Below are positions 19,015-26,267 of a stretch of 64,000 nucleotides of DNA, piece by piece (position 1 is the first letter of the stretch; every line of letters starts with the position of its first letter). The position numbers and the translations under genes were made by a program. Below the pieces are notes generated by a model. The model ran no database searches, was not told where the DNA came from, and saw only the letters and a list, made by a program, of their open reading frames with translations. This DNA comes from Noviherbaspirillum galbum (GTDB taxonomy: Bacteria; Pseudomonadota; Gammaproteobacteria; Burkholderiales; Burkholderiaceae_D), in contig NZ_JAAIVB010000037.1 in assembly GCF_010974945.1 (NCBI RefSeq), positions 1 to 64,000 of the forward strand. The letters run 5' to 3'.

Positions 19015-20511
19015 TCAATGCTTGACCGAACCGGCCAGCGGTGCCTTCACGTACGGGAAGGCATTATCGAACATGCTGCTGTCGACGTAAGCGCCATCGG
19101 TGAAGTCGATGTCGCCGGCGGGCGCATCGGCCGGCGCGCAGCCGATGTTGAGCTTGCACAGGCGTCCCATGACCACGCGCAGCGCGATGTCCACCACGTC
19201 GTCGCCCGGACGGCGGCCGTTGGGGAAGCCCGCGGCATCGCCGCCGATCACGCCGAGCCGGTTCTGGGTGGCTGCCACCGGCGTCGAGGTGTTCAGGCGC
19301 AGCATCTCGGACGCGACCACGTTGGCCGGCTGGTTGACGCCCTTCACGCCGGTGAGGAAGGCTGCCACCAGGTCATTGCGCGGATAATTCGTCGGCGCCT
19401 TCACGCCGGCGCTGCTGAACAGCGTCTGCACCAGCAGCGGCAGGGTGGGGTTGGTGACATAGTCGGCGAACTGGCCGTCGCCGCTGGGCTTGCTGGCGTT
19501 GAACTGGTCCTTGTCCTTCAGGCCGATCACGACTTCATTCACCAGCGGCATGCCGAGGCGCGACACCTGGGTCCATGCGCCGCCTTCCTTCGAGGCGCCG
19601 CCGTTCGAGGGCGACGGATTCAGCAGCCGGCCCTGGCGCAGGCTGGCGGTGGTCCATCCGCCGATCACCGGCTCGGTGCTGGTCGCAAGGCAGCTGACAG
19701 GCACCTCCATCGCGATCGAGGTGACGTTGTACTTGGCCAGGGAATCGGTGGCGGCGCGTTCCGCGTTCGGATCGAAGGCGGTGGCGGGAGCCTTGATGTT
19801 GATCAAATCGAAGGTCTCGCCAAGGTTGACCACGAAGGGATCCTTGCGCTGTCCGACGAAGACGCGTCCGGTGCCCTGGCAGCCGGGAATATTGACCTCG
19901 TAGATGTGCTTGTTCGCATATGAGGCGTAGTCGGAAATCGACTTGTTGCCGATGTTGTCGAGCGGCTTGTCGAAGCTGGTGCCGCCGCCGCTGGCGTTGG
20001 TCACCGGCTGGCGGCTGCCGGCGCGGCGGTCGCCGCGCACGACGTTGATGCTGTAGGTTTCGCGCACGTTGGCCGCGGCGGAATTCACCGAATTGATGTC
20101 GGACGCGCCGTTGATGATGAGCGGAATCGAGACCTGCTTGCCGTTGACGTTGAGCTTGGTGTCCTTGTTCTGGTAATTGAAGCGGAACTGGAAGGTGAGG
20201 TCTTCCTTGGCGTCGCCGTTGTTGTCGATGTGGATCTCGTAGAGCGCATCCGGATCCATCGCATAGTAGTTGGGCCCGCCGCCCGGTTCCTGCAGCGGGA
20301 TGTAGTTGGCAATGAGGGTGACGTAACCCGAGCGGCCGCTCTCGTAGCTGCGGAACATGTAGAAGTCCGTGGCGTCGGTCTTGGGCTGGCGCGTGACGTA
20401 GGGTGCTTCGCGGTGGCTGGATGCCTGCGCGGGAAGGGTGAACGCGCCTGCGATCGCGCCGGCGATGAGGCTCAGGCCGAGGGCATGCTTGCTGATTGTC
20501 TTGTTCAACAT
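19015..20511 (-). CDS. DUF4331 domain-containing secreted protein
   Basis: A 498-residue exported protein. A signal peptide (cleavage after about PAQA, residue 30) is followed by SSHREAPYVTRQPKTDATDF, the hallmark start of DUF4331 proteins, and a long beta-rich domain with PYVKAPLAGS at the end. No cysteines form an obvious haem or metal motif. The family's function is unknown; members are secreted and often encoded beside lipoproteins or TPR proteins. Start 20511 (MLNKTISKHA) is chosen over a longer frame reaching 20634. The small lipoprotein gene follows at once; the dctA terminator lies upstream. Confidence 0.85.
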   Translation of the reverse strand: MLNKTISKHALGLSLIAGAIAGAFTLPAQASSHREAPYVTRQPKTDATDFYMFRSYESGRSGYVTLIANYIPLQEPGGGPNYYAMDPDALYEIHIDNNGDAKEDLTFQFRFNYQNKDTKLNVNGKQVSIPLIINGASDINSVNSAAANVRETYSINVVRGDRRAGSRQPVTNASGGGTSFDKPLDNIGNKSISDYASYANKHIYEVNIPGCQGTGRVFVGQRKDPFVVNLGETFDLINIKAPATAFDPNAERAATDSLAKYNVTSIAMEVPVSCLATSTEPVIGGWTTASLRQGRLLNPSPSNGGASKEGGAWTQVSRLGMPLVNEVVIGLKDKDQFNASKPSGDGQFADYVTNPTLPLLVQTLFSSAGVKAPTNYPRNDLVAAFLTGVKGVNQPANVVASEMLRLNTSTPVAATQNRLGVIGGDAAGFPNGRRPGDDVVDIALRVVMGRLCKLNIGCAPADAPAGDIDFTDGAYVDSSMFDNAFPYVKAPLAGSVKH

Positions 20512-20634
20512 GTCTGTGTCTCCTGCAAAAGGTTGGGCATGGGCGGTGCTGCCAACCGATATACGCAGGCCGCGCGGACGCGGATTCAAGATTTTCAAGC
20601 GGCGTCGCGCCGGACACGAAAAGCGTCCGGCCAT

Positions 20635-20661
20635 GAAAAAAGCCCTCGCTCGGCGAGGGCT
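20635..20661 (-). terminator. Rho-independent terminator after dctA
   Basis: On the minus strand a 9-bp stem (AGCCCTCGC/GCGAGGGCT, three-base loop) is followed by a T-run. It separates dctA from the DUF4331 operon. Confidence 0.88.
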
Positions 20662-20685
20662 TCCTGGAAGGGCAGGGAAGGGCGG

Positions 20686-22020
20686 TCAGGCGACCCGCTT
20701 GACCGAGTCCATGTGCGCCTCGTTCTGGTCGAGCACCGCTTCGGGATCTTCCGCTTCGAGCGGGGTTTCGTTGTTGAGATGCTGGTGCAGGCGCTCCATG
20801 TCGACTTCGCGGTTCCATTTGCCGACCACGATCGTCGCCACGCCGTTGCCGATCAAGTTGGTCAGCGCCCGGGCTTCCGACATGAAGCGGTCGATGCCGA
20901 GGATGAGCGCCAGGCCGGCGACCGGCACGCCGCCCACGGCGGACAGGGTGGCGGCCAGCACGATGAAGCCGCTGCCGGTGACGCCGGCGGCGCCCTTGGA
21001 CGTCAGCAGCAGCACCGCGAGCAGGGTCAGCTGCTGGGTGATGGTCATGGGCGTGTCGGTCGCCTGGGCGATGAAGACCGCGGCCATGGTCAGGTAGATC
21101 GAGGTGCCGTCGAGGTTGAAGGAATAGCCGGTCGGAATCACGAGACCGACGACGTTCTTCTTCACGCCGAGGTTCTCCATCTTCGCCATCATGCGCGGCA
21201 GCACGGATTCGGAAGACGAGGTGCCGAGAACGATGAGCAGTTCTTCCTTGATGTACTTCACGAACTTCCAGATGCTGAAGCCATGCACGCGGGCGATGAT
21301 GCCGAGCACGACGAAGATGAAGACCAGGCAGGTCAGGTAGAAGGTGCCCATCAGCTTGCCGAGGGACAGGAGGCTGCCAACGCCGTACTTGCCGATGGTG
21401 AAGGCCATCGCGCCGAAGGCGCCGATCGGCGCGGCTTTCATGATGATGCCGACGATGCCGAACAGCACGTGCGACATTTTCTCGATGAAGTCGAACACCA
21501 GCGTGCCGCGGCCGCCGAACTTTTGCAGCGCAAAGCCGAACAGCACCGAGAACAGCAGCACCTGCAGGATGTCGCCCTTCGCGAAGGCGTCGATCGCGCT
21601 GCTCGGGATGATGTTCAGGATGAAATCGGTGGTCGATGCCATCTTGCCGGGGCCGGTGTAGGCGGCGATGCCCTTGGTATCGAGGGATGCAGGGTTGACG
21701 TGCATGCCGGTGCCGGGTTGCACCACGTTGACGATGACCAGGCCGACGATCAGGGCGATGGTGCTCACCACTTCGAAGTAGAGAAGCGCGAGGCCGCCGG
21801 TCTTGCCCACCTTCTTCATGTCTTCCATGCCGGCAATGCCGATGACCACTGTGCAGAAGATGATCGGCGCGATGATCATCTTGATGAGCTTGACGAAGCC
21901 ATCGCCCAGCGGCTTCATGTCGGCGCCCACGCTGGGATAGAAGTGGCCCAGCAATACGCCGATCACGATCGCGGTGATCACCTGGAAGTACAGCGACTTG
22001 TATAAGGGTTTGCGTTCCAT
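20686..22020 (-). CDS. dctA: C4-dicarboxylate transporter DctA
   Basis: A 444-residue inner-membrane symporter of the DAACS/glutamate-transporter family (8 transmembrane segments plus two re-entrant loops), importing succinate, fumarate and malate with protons. Seen are the N-terminal [20 protein letters not shown], the SSSESVLPR serine-rich HP1 tip, and [18 protein letters not shown] in TM7. Start 22020 gives the standard length. No dctB/dctD two-component pair is adjacent. It is divergent from the first TRAP binding-protein gene, with 364 bp between them. Confidence 0.95.
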   Translation of the reverse strand: MERKPLYKSLYFQVITAIVIGVLLGHFYPSVGADMKPLGDGFVKLIKMIIAPIIFCTVVIGIAGMEDMKKVGKTGGLALLYFEVVSTIALIVGLVIVNVVQPGTGMHVNPASLDTKGIAAYTGPGKMASTTDFILNIIPSSAIDAFAKGDILQVLLFSVLFGFALQKFGGRGTLVFDFIEKMSHVLFGIVGIIMKAAPIGAFGAMAFTIGKYGVGSLLSLGKLMGTFYLTCLVFIFVVLGIIARVHGFSIWKFVKYIKEELLIVLGTSSSESVLPRMMAKMENLGVKKNVVGLVIPTGYSFNLDGTSIYLTMAAVFIAQATDTPMTITQQLTLLAVLLLTSKGAAGVTGSGFIVLAATLSAVGGVPVAGLALILGIDRFMSEARALTNLIGNGVATIVVGKWNREVDMERLHQHLNNETPLEAEDPEAVLDQNEAHMDSVKRVA

Positions 22021-22165
22021 GACGGTTCCCGAGGAGAATATGATGATTGGACAATCTAAGCCTGGGCGCATTCTGGCCTTGCCGGCCCCGTGCTGCAATT
22101 GTGGACATCCACACGCCACGTCCAGGTCCCTTGCGGGCATCCGCCATCACCCCTGCCACGATCCG

Positions 22166-22200
22166 CCCCTGCGCGATGCATGGGAAGCATCGTGCAGGGG
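22166..22200. other. Strong stem-loop in the dctA/dctP1 divergent region
   Basis: CCCCTGCGCGATGC (22166-22179) pairs with GCATCGTGCAGGGG (22187-22200) through 14 positions, one a G-U pair, with a 7-base loop. There is no T-run, so it is not a standard terminator. It could be an operator palindrome or part of a leader. The rest of the 22021-22384 gap holds promoters only, as far as can be seen. Confidence 0.5.
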
Positions 22201-22267
22201 CCGGCGGCCAGCCCGTCATTCCTACGTGTTTCTACCTAAGCACTGCCACGGGAGCCCGGGTTTTATG

Positions 22268-22297
22268 TTGCCACCGATGCCATATGCCACCTAGAAT
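22268..22297 (+). promoter_or_regulatory. Sigma70-type promoter for dctP copy 1
   Basis: TTGCCA at 22268-22273 and TAGAAT at 22292-22297 are spaced 18 bp and each match consensus at five of six positions. A transcript would carry an approximately 80-base leader to ATG 22385. Confidence 0.5.
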
Positions 22298-22384
22298 TTT
22301 CGCATTGCCGGCGTCGTGCCCCATCCCGCTAAAAACAACGATGTCGTCATGTTTTCACCACAAAGCCATCCAAAAGGAGACTAC

Positions 22385-23464
22385 ATGGAACGTCGTTCGT
22401 TCTTGAAGAAAGCGGCCGCAGGCGCATCCGCCGGCGCGATCGCCGCACCCGCGCTTGCGCAGACCCAACCCACCATCAACTGGCGCCTCGCCTCGAGCTT
22501 CCCGAAGTCGCTCGACACCATCTACGGCGCCGCGGAGACCTTCTCCAAGCGCGTGTCGCAATTGACGAGCGGCAAGTTCAATATCCGCGTGTTCGCCGGC
22601 GGCGAGATCGTCCCGGCATTGCAGGTGATGGATGCGGTGCAGGCAGGCACGGTGGAAATGGGGCACAGCGCTTCCTACTACTACTTCGGCAAGGATCCGA
22701 CCTTCGCCTTCGACGGCGTCGTTCCCTTCGGCCTCAACTCCCGCCAGCAGACCGCGTGGTGGGACCAGGGCGGCGGCAAGGCACTGACCCGCGAATTCTT
22801 CAAGGACTACGGCATCATCAACTTCATGGGCGGCAATACCGGCGCGCAGATGGGTGGCTGGTTCCGCAAGGAAGTGAAGACGGTGCAGGACCTGAACGGC
22901 CTGAAGATGCGCATCGGCGGCTTCGCAGGACGCGTGATGCAGAAGCTGGGCCTGGTGCCGCAGCAGATTGCCGGCGGCGACATTTATCCCGCGCTGGAAA
23001 AGGGCACCATCGACGCGGCGGAGTGGATCGGTCCGTATGACGACGAGAAGCTCGGTTTCAACAAGGTCGCGCCGTTCTACTACACCCCGGGCTGGTGGGA
23101 AGCCGGCCTGCAAGTGTCCTTCTACATCGGCATCAAGGAATGGGAAAAGCTGCCCAAGGAATACCAGGCCGCGATCGAGGCTGCCTCGTATGAATCCCAC
23201 GTGGTGATGCAGGCCGAGTACGATGCCCGCAACCCCGCGGCGCTGGCCCGCCTCTTGAAGAACGGCGTCAAGCTGCGTTCCTTCTCCAAGGAAATCATGG
23301 AAGCCTGCTACAAGGCGGCCAATGAAGTTATGGATGAGGAAGCGGCGAAGAACGCCAAGTTCAAGAAGATCTATGAACCCTGGAAGCGCTTCCGCCAGGA
23401 CCAGAACCAGTGGTTCTCGGTTGCCGAGGTGCCGCTGCAAAACTTCATGGTCACCCACAAGTAA
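22385..23464 (+). CDS. TRAP transporter substrate-binding protein, copy 1
   Basis: A 359-residue periplasmic binding protein of the DctP family. Export is by a twin-arginine signal (ERRSFLKKAAAGASAG, then cleavage near ALAQ). The fold marks are the long linking-helix region and GWWEAGLQVSFYIG, similar to TakP-type proteins that bind 2-oxo acids, so an organic or keto acid ligand is inferred. Start 22385 follows AAAGGAG. Its two paralogues of identical length follow in tandem. Between 22856 and 23013 it is base-for-base identical to copy 3. The membrane partners DctQ/DctM are encoded on the other strand beyond copy 3. Confidence 0.9.
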   Translation: MERRSFLKKAAAGASAGAIAAPALAQTQPTINWRLASSFPKSLDTIYGAAETFSKRVSQLTSGKFNIRVFAGGEIVPALQVMDAVQAGTVEMGHSASYYYFGKDPTFAFDGVVPFGLNSRQQTAWWDQGGGKALTREFFKDYGIINFMGGNTGAQMGGWFRKEVKTVQDLNGLKMRIGGFAGRVMQKLGLVPQQIAGGDIYPALEKGTIDAAEWIGPYDDEKLGFNKVAPFYYTPGWWEAGLQVSFYIGIKEWEKLPKEYQAAIEAASYESHVVMQAEYDARNPAALARLLKNGVKLRSFSKEIMEACYKAANEVMDEEAAKNAKFKKIYEPWKRFRQDQNQWFSVAEVPLQNFMVTHK

Positions 23465-23471
23465 TCTTTCG

Positions 23472-23504
23472 AAGCCCGCGGCCTTTCATCCGCGGGCTTT
23501 TTTT
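23472..23504 (+). terminator. Rho-independent terminator after dctP copy 1
   Basis: A 10-bp stem AAGCCCGCGG/CCGCGGGCTT with an 8-base loop and a seven-T tail ends the first copy, implying each paralogue is its own transcription unit. Confidence 0.88.
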
Positions 23505-23709
23505 ACGAGGGATCTGCGAATGTTGACGATGTTTACGATGCGGCGTGCACAAGTCGCCAGTTCTTGTCATAATTCTCGCGCATCAGTTTGCCTCTCGACA
23601 AAGCTTCCGCAGAGACGACTAGAACATCGGCACGGCAGGGCCTTTCCTTGCCGCGCAGGATAGACCGGATGCCCAAGTGGCTTGCCCCTCAACAACGACT
23701 GGAGACAAC

Positions 23710-24789
23710 ATGGAACGTCGTTCCTTCCTAAAGAAAGCCGCTGCCGGCGCAACCGTCGGCGCAGTGGCCGCGCCCGCGCTGGCGCAATCACAGCCCACCA
23801 TCAACTGGCGCCTCGCCTCTAGCTTCCCCAAATCGCTCGACACCATCTTCGGCGCGGCTGAAACCTTCACCAAGCGCGTGTCGCAGCTGACCGGCGGCAA
23901 GTTCAACATCCGCGTTTTTGCCGGCGGCGAGATCGTTCCCGCGCTGCAGGTGATGGACGCGGTGCAGGCCGGCACCGTCGAGATGGGCCACAGCGCTGCC
24001 TACTACTACTTCGGCAAGGACCCGACCTTCGCCTTCGATTGCGCCGTTCCCTTCGGCCTCAATTCCCGCCAGCAGACGGCATGGTTCGACCAGGGCGGCG
24101 GCCGCGACCTGCTGCGTGCGTTCTACAAGGACTACGGCATCATCAACTTCCTCGGCGGGAACACCGGCACGCAGATGGGCGGCTGGTTCCGCAAGGAGAT
24201 CAATACCGTCAAGGACCTGCAGGGCCTGAAGATGCGCATCAGCGCCTTCGCGGGCAAGGTCCTTCAGCCCCTGGGCGTGGTGCCTCAGCAGCTGGCCGGC
24301 GGCGACGTGTACCCCGCGCTGGAAAAGGGTACCATCGACGCGGCGGAGTGGGTCGGTCCGTATGACGACGAAAAGCTCGGCTTCTTCAAGGTTGCTCCCT
24401 ACTATTATTCGCCGGGCTGGTGGGAAGCCGGTCCGCAGCTGTCGTTCTACGTCGGCATCAAGGAATGGGAAAAACTTCCCAAGGAATACCAGGCTGCGGT
24501 CGAGGCGGCTTCTTACGAGGCGCACGTCGTGATGCAGGCCGAGTACGATGCCCGCAATCCCGCCGCGCTGGCCCGCCTGATCAAGAACGGCGTCAAGCTG
24601 CGTTTCTTCTCCAAGGAAATTATGGAGGCGAGCCACAAGTCCGCCGTGACCACCATGGACGAAGAAGCGTCGAAGAACGCCAAGTTCAAGAAGATCTATG
24701 ATCCCTGGAAGCGCTTCCTGCAAGACCAGAACCAGTGGTTCTCGGTGGCAGAGGCGCCGCTGCAGAACTTCATGGTGACGCACAAGTAA
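23710..24789 (+). CDS. TRAP transporter substrate-binding protein, copy 2
   Basis: A 359-residue DctP-family protein with the same Tat signal (ERRSFLKKAAAGATVG) and the motif GWWEAGPQLSFYVG. It is the most divergent of the three: it has FDQGGGRDLLRAF where copy 1 has WDQGGGKALTREF, and AFAGKVLQPLGVVP in place of GFAGRVMQKLGLVP. These changes fall in the ligand-binding half, so its ligand may differ. ATG 23710 follows GGAGACAAC. The 245-bp gap before it holds the copy 1 terminator and no gene. Confidence 0.9.
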   Translation: MERRSFLKKAAAGATVGAVAAPALAQSQPTINWRLASSFPKSLDTIFGAAETFTKRVSQLTGGKFNIRVFAGGEIVPALQVMDAVQAGTVEMGHSAAYYYFGKDPTFAFDCAVPFGLNSRQQTAWFDQGGGRDLLRAFYKDYGIINFLGGNTGTQMGGWFRKEINTVKDLQGLKMRISAFAGKVLQPLGVVPQQLAGGDVYPALEKGTIDAAEWVGPYDDEKLGFFKVAPYYYSPGWWEAGPQLSFYVGIKEWEKLPKEYQAAVEAASYEAHVVMQAEYDARNPAALARLIKNGVKLRFFSKEIMEASHKSAVTTMDEEASKNAKFKKIYDPWKRFLQDQNQWFSVAEAPLQNFMVTHK

Positions 24790-24796
24790 GACCTCT

Positions 24797-24832
24797 CGCG
24801 CCGTCCCGGGCCAACTCGCCCGGGACGGCGCG
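24797..24832 (+). terminator. Large hairpin after dctP copy 2 (probable terminator)
   Basis: A perfect 15-bp stem, CGCGCCGTCCCGGGC with its inverse at 24818-24832, and a 6-base loop. A T-run follows only about 11 bases later, so it may act as a transcript-stabilising hairpin as much as a terminator. Confidence 0.6.
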
Positions 24833-24930
24833 CTCGCTACGTCGTTTTTCTTACACCTTCCTTTCGCGCGACGAAATTCTTCCGGATTTCGCGTCGGGCT
24901 TCCTTTTCTGCAACGCATCATGTGAATGTG

Positions 24931-24960
24931 TTGCCTGTTTTCCATTTGCTCTCCTACAAT
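24931..24960 (+). promoter_or_regulatory. Promoter for dctP copy 3
   Basis: TTGCCT at 24931-24936 and TACAAT at 24955-24960 with 18-bp spacing. This is the same layout as the copy 1 promoter and supports separate transcription of copy 3. Confidence 0.5.
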
Positions 24961-25032
24961 CAGCGACACCTTGCGACGCCAGTATTCCGGCGCACAAGCC
25001 CGGGTCTATGAGCCGTATAACAGGGAGACAAC

Positions 25033-26112
25033 ATGGAACGCCGTTCCTTCATCAAGAAAGCAGCCGCGGGTGCTTCAGCGGGCGCAATCGCCGCACCCGC
25101 TTTCGCGCAATCCCAACCCACCATCAACTGGCGCCTTGCCTCGAGCTTCCCCAAGTCGCTCGACACCATCTTCGGCGCCGCGGAGACCTTCTCCAAGGCC
25201 GTGTCGCAGATGACAGGCGGCAAGTTCAACATCCGCGTTTTCGCCGGAGGCGAGATCGTCCCGGCATTGCAGGTGATGGATGCGGTGCAGGCAGGTACGG
25301 TGGAAATGGGCCATAGCGCTTCCTACTATTACTTCGGCAAGGACCCGACCTTTGCCTTCGATTGTGCCGTTCCTTTCGGCCTCAACTCCCGCCAGCAGAC
25401 CGCGTGGTGGGACCAGGGCGGCGGCCGCGACCTGCTGCGTTCCTTTTTCAAGGACTACGGCATCGTCAACTTCCTCGGCGGGAATACCGGAACCCAGATG
25501 GGCGGCTGGTTCCGCAAGGAAGTGAAGACGGTGCAGGACCTGAACGGCCTGAAGATGCGCATCGGCGGCTTCGCAGGACGCGTGATGCAGAAGCTGGGCC
25601 TGGTGCCGCAGCAGATTGCCGGCGGCGACATTTATCCCGCGCTGGAAAAGGGCACCATCGATGCGGCGGAGTGGGTCGGTCCGTATGACGACGAGAAGCT
25701 CGGATTCTTCAAGGTTGCTCCTTACTACTACACCCCGGGCTGGTGGGAAGCCGGTCCGCAGTTGTCGTTCTATGTCGGCGTCAAGGAATGGGAAAAGCTG
25801 CCCAAGGAATACCAGGCCGCGGTGGAAGCGGCTTCCTACCAGGCGCATGTGGTGATGCAGGCCGAGTACGATGCCCGCAATCCCGCTGCGCTGGCGCGCC
25901 TCTTGAAGAACGGCGTCAAGCTGCAGTCCTTCTCTCGGGAGATCATGGAAGCCTGCTACAAGGCGGCTAACGAGGTCATGGACGAAGAAGCATCGAAGAA
26001 CGCCAAGTTCAAGAAGATCTACGAGCCCTGGAAGCGTTTCCGCCAGGATGAGAACCAGTGGTTCTCGGTTGCCGAGGCGCCCCTGCAGAACTTCATGATC
26101 ACGCATAAATGA
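25033..26112 (+). CDS. TRAP transporter substrate-binding protein, copy 3
   Basis: A 359-residue DctP-family protein with a Tat signal (ERRSFIKKAAAGASAG) and GWWEAGPQLSFYVG. It is a mosaic: WDQGGGRDLLRSF and the preceding stretch resemble copy 2, whereas bases 25504-25661 (encoding GWFRKEVKTVQDLNGLKMRI and onward) are identical to copy 1. Downstream stretches mix both. This points to recombination between copies. It ends at a terminator whose mirror image serves the convergent dctM gene. Confidence 0.9.
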   Translation: MERRSFIKKAAAGASAGAIAAPAFAQSQPTINWRLASSFPKSLDTIFGAAETFSKAVSQMTGGKFNIRVFAGGEIVPALQVMDAVQAGTVEMGHSASYYYFGKDPTFAFDCAVPFGLNSRQQTAWWDQGGGRDLLRSFFKDYGIVNFLGGNTGTQMGGWFRKEVKTVQDLNGLKMRIGGFAGRVMQKLGLVPQQIAGGDIYPALEKGTIDAAEWVGPYDDEKLGFFKVAPYYYTPGWWEAGPQLSFYVGVKEWEKLPKEYQAAVEAASYQAHVVMQAEYDARNPAALARLLKNGVKLQSFSREIMEACYKAANEVMDEEASKNAKFKKIYEPWKRFRQDENQWFSVAEAPLQNFMITHK

Positions 26113-26143
26113 TCTGACGCGCCCAGCCACGAACGCTGTCCAT

Positions 26144-26180
26144 CCAACCCCGCTCGCTCCGGCCAGCGGGGTTTTTTTCG
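26144..26180 (+). terminator. Terminator after dctP copy 3
   Basis: AACCCCGCT and AGCGGGGTT form the stem (loop about 10 bases) followed by seven T. The whole unit is the exact reverse complement, over about 34 bases, of 26218-26252. Confidence 0.88.
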
Positions 26181-26217
26181 TCCGTTCGCTTCAGACCGCC
26201 TTGATCACTGCAGACAA

Positions 26218-26252
26218 GAAAAAACCCCGCTGGCCGGAGCGAGCGGGGTTGG
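26218..26252 (-). terminator. Mirror-image terminator for dctM
   Basis: Reverse complement of the preceding terminator. Read on the minus strand, it forms the same hairpin followed by six T, just downstream of the dctM stop. Together the two units stop convergent transcripts. Confidence 0.85.
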
Positions 26253-26267
26253 TGAACCTTGCCTTGC

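Noticed and set aside
20438-22005. Long plus-strand frames opposite dctA and DUF4331.
   Set aside because: They oppose genes with signal peptides and family motifs, and have His/Asp-rich shadow composition.
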